DNA of 64,000 nt from Anaspis maculata (GCA_949128115.1 OX421961.1:105756363-105820362), one strand, 5' to 3'. Counted from the stretch's first letter, positions 24,801 to 36,102 are shown. Notes: generated from the letters alone by a model not told the origin. A program made the numbers and translations.

Positions 24801-27800
24801 ACACTAATGGCAGTCGTCAACACCTGAAAAATCATTCAATTTTTGTGGACTGTAATGCAAGTGGAAAGACTCAACTACACGGTATTCAAAACATCCTAAA
24901 GCTGCACTTATACAACCAACACATCAGTTTTATCGTAAAATATATTTCTGGAACATTTTCCGTATAAACTTGCCTTTTTATTTCAGTGGCAATCGTTAAC
25001 TTTTTATTTTCAGTAGAATTACTTTTTGAAGCAAAAATAAGTGACAAGCTGGGGGGCTACGGCTACGGCTGATGACACCTGCAAAGTTTTGGAGCGAAAC
25101 TATCAGCGGCCATCAGCCATATCCTCCCAGCGCTCCAGCTTGTCACTTTATTTTTGCTCCAAAAAGTCATTCTACTGAAAATAAAAAGTGAACGGGATAT
25201 AGGCTCAGTTGCTCATTTCGAGTTCAATTTTAAATCCGGTTTGGTTACTGTAATTATTGTTGCAATAATTCAATCTATGGCAACCAAACCAAGTTTTAAG
25301 TTGCAAGAGTTTTTTCTACACGTGGGATATCCCAAATTTTTTGGAAATCATCATCAATGCAAGGCAATTCATGAATTTCAAATCATTGAATTGATACATT
25401 TTTCAACTATGTATTGACAGTTGTCACAACGGGCTGTTCACGCACTGCATCAATCAGGCAGCAAGTGCTGTAATGCTTGAGTGGTGGTCGAGTGAGTAAA
25501 GCGCATACTTTACACACTGTTGAGTAAAACTTTTATTTCGTGTTAATTGTTATGGCAAATTTGAAACTCGGACTAATGAAAACTCCTAGCAAAGGTAAAA
25601 ATTTCCATCAACGACACTCGTATTGTTATCTCGAATCCTTATCTATGTAAATGTGTGCTTGTTCAGCAGAACTAGGCATGTAATTTAGCCTAAGAACTTG
25701 TGAAGGGAAAGAAACAAAACATTAATGTCACCCAAATGGGCACAGTAAAAACATTACAAGAGACTACAGGGTTGTCCCCGATGATAAAAGTTTTGGTTTT
25801 CGAGGCGTCGGGACGAACTCGCCATACTATCCACAAAAAGTTGTTACAATTTCATAAAATACGAAAATTCCCATGTAAATAAAATATGTAATGTTTGTCA
25901 ATAATTGCTAGAAATTCTCCAGCTAAATATACCAAAAACTTCTCTCCATCCATTCATATCAACTGAAGCTACTCGACAGCAACAAGTGGGAAACGTTAAT
26001 CGACGTACAAATTATTAGTTAATTTATTTAAAATGATGCAGTTACTGCAGTATTGTGTTCACGATTGAAAATGAACTTTAACCCAAAAAACACATTTTAC
26101 AAATTTCAACTTATTTAGACACCTTCCAATGGGGTACTTGCCAATGGAATAGATTCAGCTGGAAATACTTTTGATTGCTAGTATAAGTGATAAGGGGACT
26201 CTACAGAGAATTTCACAAAAATCCCCTCGTTTTCTACAGAAAAAAACGAATTTGAAAATTCCTCCTAAAAGCTTCGCGCCAGGACAGGGATTTTGAGTGG
26301 GGTTGGTCTGACTGTGTGACAATGGAATAATCAATAATGCCAGGGATGTCACTGTGACACTGTCATTTTGAACATGCTATCGCAAAACCGGTTTCCTATC
26401 GAATTCTCTTACCGTGAGCATTTAGACAATAAAATCGAACAATGTTTCGTAGAAACTGACTCCAGAAACCTCTTATAACACTGTCTCAGTCGATATAATT
26501 TATTTCCAGGGGAAAATCCGGAGGATCACCAAATAGCACAGAAATAAGAGGCCGAAAATGAACAGTGAGCTTTTATAGGTTCATCATTAGCATACAATTC
26601 CGGATAGGTAATACCATTCAACGGTAATACTTTAGAGCTACAAGAGGTTTATGTGGGAAGGACACGATGAATCTCCAATTAAAATGTGGGGAGCAGGAAC
26701 ACTGATGTCCAAAATGAAGCCGAGGGTCAGCCAGGTCAGAGCACGGGTGACAAACATGCAAAAGGCTTTTAGGTGGACAGCACTGAAGACTAAAGAAAGA
26801 GACTAGTTAGGTTGAAGAAGAAATGAACAAAACGAGTAGGTACTTACCGCGTAGATCAAAGCCTCGATCAAAGCAGTCAAAGGCAAAAAAAGGGCACAGG
26901 AAGAAATTACGGTCGGCGGTTTGACGTTGTCAGTCAGACTCAGATCTTGTTGTTGTTTGAAAACGGCACCTTGACGACGTTATATCAGTGCCAACCCAAC
27001 GAGGAAAAAGAGCCCTTCTATGTTCTATATCTAATATATTTGTGACGTCACAAATATATTTTTAAAACACGCATTGCGGCCGCAGTTTTGGGAATTTAGG
27101 AAAAAGAAAAAATACGGGTACATTATTTTCAACCATACTATCGATTAAGCCAATAAAAAAAAATTAGGCAAGTACCCCATTACCGAGACAGGTCGCAAGC
27201 GTACACGCTGCTAATTCACTGCTAGATTGTGAACACTATTAGCAAAATACCACAATATGTAAGATACAAGATACAGTCGTATCAGCAGGGAGCTGGATTT
27301 ACTATCGAAAGAGTAAGCACCCCAGTTCGTGGATGATGAAAATTGATGCAGTGGAATGGAAGGGGAGAGCAGAAGACTTTTGGACATTATGTCATTCATT
27401 TAGAACTTTTTATTTGTAACGGTGGTTTTCGGTGATTTGTAAAATGTGTAAATGGAATTATTACTTGATGTCAAGTATGAATAATTATTATTGCAAATTA
27501 TACTGACTTACCTGCATCAATTATGCATTAATTCCATAACGAACGCCTTCTACCGTTTAGGTATATGAAGTATTTATACTAGGTATTCATTATTCATCAT
27601 GGCAATCAATAGTATATTATTCAACGAGCATATAATAATAGTTATAATCCACAAGGGTGTAGTTTAGGACACGAGGGACAGCGAGTGACGTAAAACACCC
27701 CAGTGGATTATAATCATTATATGCAAGTAGAATACTACGCTTTATCTGAGACAATTCAAGAATAAGAATGATTTTGTTAAATGAACTTCAATTATTATTT

Positions 27801-30800
27801 TGTCTAATAATGAAGTTTCTACCACGTAAACCGTTCAATGATTGAGACGCAAGGCACTGAATGACCACCTGACAAATTACCGTATGTTCGTTGAAATCAT
27901 GAATTAGGGCAGGCTGTGAACTTCGAAACGTATGTCCAAAATGTATTCCATGACGACGGCTCATCATGTTTACATCAAATTTGAGTAAATATTGATGAAT
28001 TCACGACATACGTTTTTACTTCCATAGCTTGCCCTAATTCATGATTTCAACGAACATACGGTATTTTGTCACTGCGGCTGCAAGGGATTGCAGCACGCAC
28101 CGCGTTAGTGGATGGTGGACGGCAGCCCGCCAAGAAGAGAGCCAACCTGCAATCAACACAAGTCGACTTGTGCCGAGACTTTTCCGGTAGTAGATTCAGG
28201 ACAACTGATTTCGCCGCTTCTAAAATTTCTGGAGGTTCATAGTTTACTTTTTCGTAGAAACCCATTCTGGCTTCGTGAATGTATTAAAATAAAAATTTAC
28301 AGTGACAGGTACCTGATAAATTTTGACAACTGACGCCACGCGGTCGCTACCATGTTCGTTATCATAACAGAAGTTCTCAAAAGATTATAGAAAATCTGCA
28401 ACTTGCATCGGAACGTTTTATACAATAAATATTTATCGATATAATATTAGTTCATAATAACAGATTCAATTTACAATTATTTATTTTTTCCTTCGAAAGT
28501 AGCCATCAGGTTTATTTCGTTTCGAAGAACTCATGGCAAGTTCGCGAGTTGAAACAGTCATGAAGTTTTGAGAGTCACTGTCTTGCGAATTTGGCGAAGG
28601 TTGCTTCAAAATCAACGCAGTTGCGATTAATCAGCTTCACACCAGAAAGCGTGATCTCTGCACCAGAGACGTCATTCTGACAGTTTCGTTTGTTTCAACG
28701 TCGGAAGTTTTTGGGTTTGTGGTGTCAAATTCGAATTTGGTGTGTTTTATAACTTCCTAATTCGTTTAATAAGAATATTCTGTGAATTACATAACTTATT
28801 ATCAGTAGTTCTGTGAAAGACAATGCACGGAGAAGGAGCGCAAGCACTGTCGTTTAGGCAGCACAAACCACAGCTACTTCCTACTGGACCACAGCTCGGG
28901 CCTTGGAAGTGTTTTCTCTTCGTAAATAAGATTCCCAAAACTTGAAAAAGAGATGTCCACTTCAAGGCCATGGACGCGATTGGGCTGTTCGAACTTCGAA
29001 CTTGATCACATGGTCAAGTAGGTAATTTGAAACGAACTGATAGGGGACATTGAGGTGACTGTGAACACTGAATGTATCACAAGAAGTAATAAACGTGAAA
29101 ACGAACATGATCATCATAATGATATTTGCTCACAATTTTCAGAATGAATTTTTGAATGTTGGTGTTCTGCTGAAAGTTCGGTACTTTTTTATAAAATAAT
29201 CCATATTTAATTGCGTTAGCTTAGACACTGTTCCTCTACAGCACAACATCAGTTGAAGTATGTTTGGTTGTCTACATCTGAGTGTGGCTTTCAAATTTAT
29301 TTTGAAAGTTACTAGAACATTCAATGCTAGAACGCAATAACGCATTTCATTTTTATGATTCTGTGTTTACGGCGTGTTCGTGTAGTCGCAGGTCGCAGTT
29401 CAGAGTTCGGCATTATTCTGTGGTTCAGCTGTTGTAAAATCTTCAGCTCAGCGAAGGTAACTGTTGTATGTTGTGTTGCCTATTATTATGTTCCAAGCAC
29501 GATGTAGCGGCTCCAAGCTTCATCGAAATTCGAAAGTAAAATGAGTACCTAGGTGCATCTCATTAGATTACGTTGTTATCGAGTGTTAGAACGGTCAATT
29601 AGAACACCAACATTGCAATAGTGACTTTGTGAATATATGGAATAGCGTTTGACTGATCTAAATTGAAATTTTTGAAAATATTCCTGAAACATTCAAGTTG
29701 CTTTTTTTTTATTCGAATCAGCCAAAGTGTGGCAAACAATCAAGGAATCGCATTTTATAGCATGTTTTATGGTGGCCTCCGAATCTTATATCAGATTTTG
29801 GAAAAAAGAAATTTCAAGCTATGAATTGTTATTTGATCTCAAAAATTTATTTCTTTCTCGTTGCGTGTTCTACAATAACGGATGAAAAAGTAATGTTGAG
29901 GAGAAATTATAATTCGAATAATTTTAAGGGTGGGTATATTCATTCTTTGAGATAGTTCAATTTTGGAGATTTTTTGATCTTCAAGTTTATTCAATGTTCA
30001 GGACCACCTGACTTTTGATAAAAGGCGCGCCTTCATGACCTAGTATTGAATAAATTTCTACTATTTTATTACAGAATACAGAAAAACGACAAAGAACGGC
30101 GACTGCAGGTCATTGGGAAGACCAAAGAAAAAAGCCGAACGGCCTAGTGCCCGACAGCAGACCGTGTATTCAACACACTTCACTCAACAATTTTTGACAC
30201 GGAATATCGTCTCTTCTATTAAATTACCGGAACCCATAAACACAATCATGTAGGTACAAAGTGCTGCAAGCGACCAAAAGGCAACGGCTATGCCTCTCAA
30301 GCAAATTTGAGAATGTAATTTTGACACCTAACCTAAACTTTACACTGCCATGTCATGTCGCCATCAGAGAAAAGCCATTATAGCAGAACGGTCAATATTA
30401 ATTGAGGAAAATAAAGTCCCTAGGGATAACGAACATGTGGGCATTCTACTGGAGTCATGGCGATATACGGTATTATAAGACCAGTTCAAGTACAGGTCCA
30501 TGAGACTGCCACATAAAATTTATTTTCCAACGTGGACAAGTGAACACCTGTATTTCATAATTTATAATATACAGGCTTTCCAGAAAATGGCGGAAAAGCT
30601 GGCCGTTGCTATAGTAACCGCACTTACAGCGGTCTCAGCCCCAACTTGGAATCAAGCCGTCAGACGTCATACGAGACTTGATAGTATTGTTACGTACGCT
30701 TGAATAAAATGTAAACTTGGCTAGTATAAGAACTAACTGGATAGTACACTTAGTTCAAGACCTAGTTCAAATTTTAAACTTTTGGGGTAATAGCAGTTAT

Positions 30801-31809
30801 AAACTTATAAATAGGAAAGATGCAACTGTAATAATTTCCAACTACTGTAATAATTTGTTTCAATAAGAGTCACATGTTTTTATTTCTTCGTCCATGACCT
30901 TTCCAGTCATAAATAATAAAACCCTAAATGGCAAAACAATACCTGATCTGCATGTCAATGTGCCGCCTCAAACCGCGAGTTCAACCGCAACATTCATTAT
31001 CTAAAGCTGTTTTAGCTCAAGATTAAACTTTACTTGGTTATTCTTTATGAAAATATTAAAATATTCAGTGCCACTCACATTGTTAGTCGGAAAGTTGTTG
31101 GCAGTCAGTAATTTATGGCTCTGGGGAACCATGTCCTGCTGCCCAGCTGTGACAACGGGCGGCATTCCTCCATCAGCACATGAAGCAGTGTTCTTAACGA
31201 ACACATTGTGCCCCCTGTTTTCGATAAGGGCCGGCATAGGAATGGCAGTGGCCAATTGCGTCGTGACGGCTCCATCTTGAACGATGTTCTTTTCCTGTTG
31301 CAAACCGCCAGGCGGGATTGTCTTGACCACAGTTACTGGCGTATTGATCAGAGTGATGGTCTGTGGCTTCACAGACGGATTGTTAGAAATACTCAGAGGG
31401 GCTGCCGAATTGACTACCGTAAACTGGCCCGTTGATACCGCCGGCGTGACACAGAGGCTCTTCACATTGCCCAAGGGGGTGTTCAGCACGGTGATGAACG
31501 AGGCCTTGGACAGGGCGGCGTTGGAAGCTGGTATTTTGGTTATGGTGCGCACGGTCGTCGTAGTCTGCTGCGGCGTAGTTTGTTGCGGTAGCTGGGGCTG
31601 CTGCTGTTGTGGGGCACCGGCTTGGGGCTGCTGCTCTGATTGAAGGGGCTGTGGCTGCGGATCGGACAGCTGAGACTGAGATGGGGGAGCATCGTTTGGG
31701 TGCGTTGTTGACGCCTGGCTGGCGACCACCGTACTTTCTGCACAACAACCACATTAATAACACGCGCAAATTTAGAGGTTAGTCAGTACTTACCAACACA
31801 AACGCTCAT
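15818..31809 (-). CDS. upSET: upSET/KMT2E (MLL5)-like PHD-SET protein, 16 coding exons
   Basis: Chromatin protein of the upSET/KMT2E/SETD5 family; Drosophila UpSET recruits the Rpd3/Sin3 histone deacetylase to active promoters (family knowledge). Coding exons 5' to 3': 31809-31794, 31737-31079, 24823-23910, 23838-23630, 23472-23241, 23183-22721, 22652-21940, 21517-21075, 21024-20405, 20024-19754, 19579-19458, 19123-18752, 18687-18465, 17587-17474, 16437-15967, 15909-15818. All junctions are GT-AG and in phase, giving 1,977 codons plus stop. A Gln/Pro-rich N terminus and a Gly-run segment (exon 3) precede the PHD finger (about residues 672-720; [24 protein letters not shown], CEMC). The SET domain follows at about 915-1056 (VELRGKYM, FVFFYRLH, FIRRSCKPNAELRH, CACGNSDEC). 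Then come a charged coiled coil (about residues 1220-1250), KKRWLRQAISED and KRKLSITEYRQRKK. The SET catalytic motifs are degenerate. The start is the only in-frame ATG after an upstream stop in exon 1, in context AAAAC-ATG. Confidence 0.88.
16551..17005. mobile_element. Foldback MITE in the last upSET introns (TAA duplication)
   Basis: Inverted ends AAGGTCGGTTC...GAACCGACCTT are flanked by TAA on both sides (16548-16550 and 17006-17008), which resembles the 3-bp TAA/TTA duplications of PIF/Harbinger-type elements. GC-rich subterminal parts (GGCAGAGGCG and its complement) pair over roughly 100 bp. No transposase. It lies in the intron between upSET coding exons 14 and 15. Confidence 0.7.
17648..17898. 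mobile_element. Small TIR element in an upSET intron
   Basis: TTTCATACAAGCGTGC at the left end is mirrored as GCACGCTTGTATGAAAA at the right end, about 250 bp apart, with an internal hairpin (CACTCATATGAGTG). It is a probable MITE inserted in the intron upstream of the 38-codon exon at 17474-17587. Confidence 0.6.
19221..19437. mobile_element. MITE family A, copy 2 (next to an upSET 5' splice site)
   Basis: Same core as the copy at 11134 (AGTAGAATGACTTTT, AGTGACAAGCTGGGGGGCTA, CATCAGCGGCCATCAGCC, GTCACTTTAATTTTG). Its right end lies about 20 bp from the donor of the upSET exon ending at 19458. Confidence 0.85.
24991..25201. mobile_element. MITE family A, copy 3 (upSET large intron)
   Basis: Third copy of the family, with TTTTTATTTTCAGTAGAATT at the left and the mirrored CATTCTACTGAAAATAAAAA at the right. 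It sits in the 6.2-kb intron, about 170 bp upstream of exon 24823-23910. Confidence 0.85.
25202..27878. other. Large upSET intron, unannotated part
   Basis: Part of the 6.2-kb intron between exons 31737-31079 and 24823-23910. The two exons join in phase 0, so no missing exon is required. Short frames only. A small inverted repeat, TATAATCCAC/GTGGATTATA, flanks about 27639-27722. Confidence 0.5.
27879..28062. mobile_element. 184-bp foldback MITE
   Basis: The ends ACCGTATGTTCGTTGAAATC (left) and their complement (right) form long inverted repeats continuing through ATGAATTAGGGCA; the middle also pairs partly (TTCACGACATACGTTTT). The flanking ATT/ATT suggests a 3-bp duplication. Its right end abuts the broken recombinase-like frame at 28063-28265. 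Confidence 0.8.
28063..28265 (-). pseudogene. 5' fragment resembling insect tyrosine-recombinase (Crypton-like) ORFs
   Basis: A minus-strand frame starting MGFYEKVNYEPPEILEAA and continuing through VVLNLLPEKSRHK. The motif 'PPEILEAAK...LLPEKS' is typical of the start of a multicopy insect protein group with a tyrosine-recombinase/integrase-type core, related to Crypton transposons (recalled from family knowledge, not searched). Similarity appears to end after about 30 residues, and no recombinase core follows before the MITE. It is probably a dead 5' fragment inside the upSET intron. It could also be a chance resemblance. Confidence 0.4.
28266..31078. other. Large upSET intron, 5' part
   Basis: Intron sequence without recognised genes. 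A fragment at about 30571-30605 (ACAGGCTTTCCAGAAAATGG) matches the end of the foldback at 12018. A strong donor (AAT|GTGAGT) lies at 31078. Confidence 0.5.
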
Positions 31810-31925
31810 GTTTTGAATGATGGCAGTTCCATTGTGTCGTTCACTATTACGGCTGCTCGAGACAACTTCGGCGGCTTTCTCGCAGCCACCTTCAACCGAC
31901 TCACTCGGTCGCTCCAGATCAATTC
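31810..31925 (-). other. upSET-like 5' UTR portion of exon 2
   Basis: The acceptor TCTCGTAG|GAATTG opens this exon at 31925. The frame used downstream is open through the whole exon (ATTGATCTGGAGCGACCG...), but in the joined transcript it meets a TGA in exon 1 with no ATG between. The part before the ATG at 31809 is therefore assigned to the 5' UTR. If an unseen exon supplied an ATG, these 38 codons would be coding. Confidence 0.55.
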
Positions 31926-33248
31926 CTACGAGAATTCAAATTGATGATTGAAAAACGCCAAAATTTAGGGTTATGTTGCTACAAATTTGACAGCATTGAC
32001 AGCAACGGGGCGACGGTGTTTTGTTTTGTGTAGTGTGTCATGATTTCGAAATTTTGACGTTAAATCAATCACGGAATGCTAGATTGAGGTAATCGAGCTG
32101 ATTTTTTTTTTATTGCCACCGAATGTGTTTGTCCTTCCGGGATTGACAGTGCTAGAAATAAACATAAATGGCGGAAGCGCAACGACGACGTTATAAAATC
32201 ATAAAAAGCTGCGGTCGGTCCGCGGCGTATAAAGAATCGCGATCGGCGGCGGCTGCGCTTGTGGAGCGAGGTCGCGCATGCCCAGCGGTCCAGAGGCCCG
32301 TGAAAGGAGAAAAACGCAAAATCGACAACACAACAGCTAACAGCAGCGTTGCATCCCATCTCGCATCTCTTCGGATCAGCGGATCTCTGCTGTTTGCTGC
32401 TGCTGCTGCTGGAACGTTTAACAACAAACATGCAAGTGATTGTTATGGAAATGCCAAATCGAAGTGGGCGTGTGTAGTAGCTCCAGCTCTCGTACGAAAC
32501 TAACGCGCAATTTGCGCATTTCTCGAGTCAATCTCGATGTAGTGACCACGATTCAGCACCATCCAGGGTCCCGAACAATCGAACGTCGCCGTCGTCGTGC
32601 GTCGCGATTACGTAACGACGCCTGCTAGCTTCTGCGAATGTCGCACAGAAACAAACTTGATTTTTTCCAAAGAAGGACTCAAAACGGAATGATTCTGGAA
32701 GCAAACGACCAAAATAGCCGCGAATCCCGGCTGTAGGCCAGCCAAAGCAAAAAATATACGTAATAGAACGCGTTTATTTATTTAATCAGATAAATAGGAA
32801 GCCGCTACGAGCCGTCCTGAATATATCGGTCGCGATTATGGCAATTGCCCCAATAATCAATCGGAAGGCCCACTGAGCCCCTCGGAGCACCAGAAACGCC
32901 TTTTTCTGCACAAAAAAAGTCGCAACACGCCCCCGTTGCCCCAGTGAACCCCACAAAAACGCGTCTAGCGCAATCCAACTCAAATGACATCCATTGACCA
33001 CAACAAAACGCTCGATTGAATCGACCGCAAACTCACAAATTTCGCGATTTTACCCAAAATTCACAACCAAAACAAAAACAAACCCCAATATCGGCGACGA
33101 AAGCTTCACGCCAGAAATTCCAAGATGAACGCAACGAACTCATAACCCCAGAAAAGACGAAAACTGGCATCGCCTCGTGAATCGCACTTGGGGACTGCGC
33201 CCCGGTATTTGTGCACGGCAAAAGGGCCCGCACAACCCCTTTACTCAC
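31926..33248. other. upSET-like first intron, GC-rich
   Basis: About 1.3 kb between exon 1 and exon 2, clearly richer in CG dinucleotides than the surrounding sequence, especially 32160-32640. Open frames on both strands here (for example 32168-32503 plus) are Ala/Arg-rich and look compositional. It could hold an alternative first exon or promoter elements. Confidence 0.45.
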
Positions 33249-33500
33249 CTCGAATAACAACAAATCACACCGGAGTCCAGGACAGTGGATGTAAACACTA
33301 GCATTTTAACACAAAAACTGCTCGGTACGGATTCCCAAAACGTCCACGCGAATTTCACCACATCCCGTCGTTCGTTTCCACTATCCCACGACAATTTCGC
33401 TACAATTTTAACACTAAACCAGCGCGAATTCGGTAAGACTTTTGAAAACAGACATCTAAACGAAATATGGCAGCCATATTCAATGCAAAACAAAGGAAAT
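33249..33500 (-). other. upSET-like first exon (non-coding, with upstream ORF)
   Basis: It ends at the strong donor TTCGAG|GTGAGT. An 82-codon frame beginning with an ATG at about 33493 reads through the exon and would stop at TGA two codons into exon 2, so it acts as an upstream ORF in the spliced leader. The 5' boundary is a guess from the distance to NDUFA5. Confidence 0.45.
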
Positions 33501-33665
33501 GTAGCTACGAAACCTGCTCAATAATCTCGAACCCACATCCGTTCTGCGATAGACGCCAGATGGCGTACTCGAATTTCTAGCGCGGGAAAATTCAAAACAC
33601 CACCTACATTTCTACGCATTTATTTTTGTTGTGATTTGGATCTAAAAGTATTTACAATGTGGATT

Positions 33666-34040
33666 TTATTTATTCAAAGCTTTGGCTTGGACCGGTGGCC
33701 ACTGCCACTGGTTTGGGGGCGCTTCACGCAGAAGGGGTTCCCACGGTTTCCAAGTCAGCATCTTTCGGGCCAAAACCAGTTCGTTTTCTGCTTGCACTAT
33801 GAGCTCTTCGACTTGACCACATCCAATTTGCTTTTCGACTTCGGCCACGGATTGGGTCGACTTCAGGACTCCGGCTCGTTCTTTGATTATTTGCTCCGTG
33901 TACTTGCGATAGGCTGCCTCCTGGGGCATCTTCTGTAGGGCGCGTAGGATTTTTCCATAGAGCACTCCAAGACTATGGTGAGGGTGTTTCGAGACCGCCA
34001 AGCCAGTGAGACCGGTGCTCTTCTTCAAAACTCCTGCCAT
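33666..34040 (-). CDS. ND-13B: NADH dehydrogenase (ubiquinone) 1 alpha subcomplex subunit 5 (complex I B13)
   Basis: Accessory subunit of mitochondrial complex I, located in the matrix arm (family knowledge). The 124-residue frame starts MAGVLKKSTGLTGLAV, with AAYRKYTEQI, QVEELIVQAENEL, LARKMLTWKPWEPL and NQWQWP, colinear with animal NDUFA5 (about 116 residues). The start is the ATG at 34040; the frame is also open with a non-ATG codon just upstream. The gene is intronless, unusual for this family in animals but with no defect seen, so it could be a retained retrocopy or a compact native gene. The stop codon overlaps AATAAATAAA (33665-33674), giving a candidate polyadenylation signal inside the end of the coding sequence; another AATAAA lies at about 33618. 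Its 3' end is within about 200 bp of the upSET first exon, in the same orientation. Confidence 0.95.
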   Translation of the reverse strand: MAGVLKKSTGLTGLAVSKHPHHSLGVLYGKILRALQKMPQEAAYRKYTEQIIKERAGVLKSTQSVAEVEKQIGCGQVEELIVQAENELVLARKMLTWKPWEPLLREAPPNQWQWPPVQAKALNK

Positions 34041-34534
34041 GATCACAGGATTTACGTAATTTCACCTTTACGTATTTTAGTTCTGATTACAGGTTATGTT
34101 TCGCTGATGTCACCAACACCAACACGTAAAATCCCTAGAATAATTTGAAATTTTGAAACCCCTTCAACCCAGAGATATCTTTAACCAAAAAAGACTCAAC
34201 CAAGGACTTATCTCTCAACCTCAACCCAACCCAAGTTCCATCCTTTTTTGCCAGATTTTGAACTCGGAATAAAAAAGGGAAACTTTTCTTTGGCTCCAGT
34301 TTGGTTGAATTTCAACTAGGGGAAAGCGGCCTATTCGCGGATTATCCTTGTGCGTATCGCCAAAAACTGTGAAGTAATCAATTTGAACCATTGTGTTCCA
34401 GAATTGCCAGTGAGGGATCATGTGATATGAAAACGCAACTTTAATTCTTTTTCTGCCATGTCCTATGAAGGAGGCCATGTCCCATGTACGATCGCACGCA
34501 AAAAAAAAACTTGATATACCTACGTAGGTATAGA
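34041..34534. other. Upstream region of NDUFA5
   Basis: About 500 bp between the NDUFA5 start and the MITE. It should contain the promoter. No protein-coding frame was recognised. A partial copy of the following MITE's TIR (GTACGATCGCACGCAAAA) sits at about 34483-34500. Confidence 0.4.
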
Positions 34535-34710
34535 GGTACGATCGCACGCAAAATAAACGGAGACAGTGTTTCGTGCGGAGTGTACCGATTTACTGAATTT
34601 TGGCTTGGTGTCACAGTGACAAGAAGGCTAAAATTCATTACATCCCTCGTATATACACTCCGCGCGAAACGCGAAACACTGTCTCCGTTTATTTTGCGCG
34701 CGATCGTACC
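34535..34710. mobile_element. 176-bp MITE with ~48-bp TIRs
   Basis: The left end GGTACGATCGCACGCAAAAT runs on through AAACGGAGACAGTGTTTCG. The right end mirrors this as CGAAACACTGTCTCCGTTT and ends CGATCGTACC. A small second palindrome (TACCTACGTAGGTA) lies just outside the left end. Confidence 0.85.
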
Positions 34711-34746
34711 TAAGTACCACCTTATCGCTCTAGACTTCTAATTGCA

Positions 34747-35370
34747 CCGAATATTCCGGGATGTTTCCGAAGATTCCAGACTATTCCTGACCATTCCAGA
34801 GCATACCGGGAAATTCTGGAATGTTATGGAATGATCTCGAAATGTTCTACAATGATCTGTAATGTTCCGGGATGTTTCCGAACGTTCCAGACCATTAACG
34901 AAGATTCTAGAACATACCAGAACATTCTGGAGTGTTGTGAAACGATCTCGAACGTACCACGATGGATTGGAATGTTCCGGAATGTTTCCGAACCTTCCAG
35001 ACTATTCCCGAACATACCCGAACATTCTGGAATGTTTTGGAATGATCACGAATGCTCCACAATGATCTGGAATGTTCTGGGATGTTCTTGAACGTTCAAG
35101 ATTATCCCGACCGTTCTAGAACATACCGAAACATTTTGGAATGTTATGGAATGATCTCGAATGTTCCACAATGATCTGTAATGTTCCGGGATGTTTCCGA
35201 ACGTTCCAGGCTATTCCCGAATATTGCAGAACATACCGGAACATTCTGGAATGTTGTTGATTGATAAGACTATTCCCGAACATTCCAGAACATACCGAAG
35301 CACCCTGGAATGTTGTGGAATGATCTCGAATACTCTCGAATGTTCTGGACTGTTCTAGACATTCCTAGAG
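34747..35370. repeat. Satellite of alternating GAA/TTC pentamers (heat-shock-element-like)
   Basis: About 620 bp in which almost every 10 bp reads nGAAnnTTCn, the alternating inverted pentamer pattern bound by heat shock factor. Examples are CGAACGTTCC, AGAACATTCTGGAATGTT and CGAATGTTCC. A higher-order unit of about 100-110 bp recurs, marked by CCGGGATGTTTCCGA near 34757, 34867, 34976, 35077 and 35186. No open frame of interest. It lies about 0.7-1.3 kb upstream of NDUFA5. Confidence 0.85.
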
Positions 35371-36102
35371 AGCGAAAAACTTCCAGCCCTTATATCTTCT
35401 AAAGCACGCCCTTTAGGTAAAAACGGAAACCTTCTTCATCGATGGGGGATATATAGGGCTATTACACTATATAACTCCCATGATCGTAGCGGGACTCGGT
35501 TAATTGCCCTATTAGGCGCTTTCGTTTTCGGGCAGGATAGCTGCTCCGGGTAGATCACTAGAGAGAGAAAGTAGATACATACGGTCAAGCTAGATCCTTT
35601 CTTCCTTTGTCTAGTGATCTACCCCGAGCAGCTCCTGTTGGCAAAACGAAAAATTGCATTTTTTCAGTTTCCTAAGTCGTCACCTTGAACGCTGTTGTCG
35701 ACTCTTCCCACATGCGGCCATGTGCATTCAGTCGAGTAGCGACATCTAGCTACCGAAAACAAGACAGCTATCGACTCCTCCCACTTTTTTGGCGAACGCA
35801 CATAGCGCATACCAGTCCTGAGATTACCAGTCTTCAGGCAGGCCGTGGGAAATGGCGATCCCAAGGCAAGATGTTCGTTGTTCATCTCGTTTTCCGAAGT
35901 GTCTCTGGTGTCTCAAAACTCTCAAACTATACACGACCTCATGACCATACTCCCGAAAACGAAGCCCCTAGCTCTAATCAACATTTTGCGATTAACGATT
36001 GAACCGTAGATAGAGAAGTGCTTCAAAAGTAGCAGCAAAATGTTGAAAAAAAATTTAGGGCTTTTATTTTTGAAAATATGGAGGGTCAAAAGTGGTATAT
36101 AT
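35371..36102. other. Intergenic, with a small foldback
   Basis: No gene seen. An inverted repeat at about 35530-35632 pairs GCTGCTCCGGGTAGATCACTAG with its near-complement CTAGTGATCTACCCCGAGCAGC, probably a short MITE. Confidence 0.5.

Noticed and set aside
32168..32503. Plus-strand frame starting MAEAQRRRYKIIKSCGRS, 111 codons, in the upSET first intron
   Set aside because: Ala/Arg-rich composition follows the local GC-rich sequence, frames are open on both strands, and no family is recognised.
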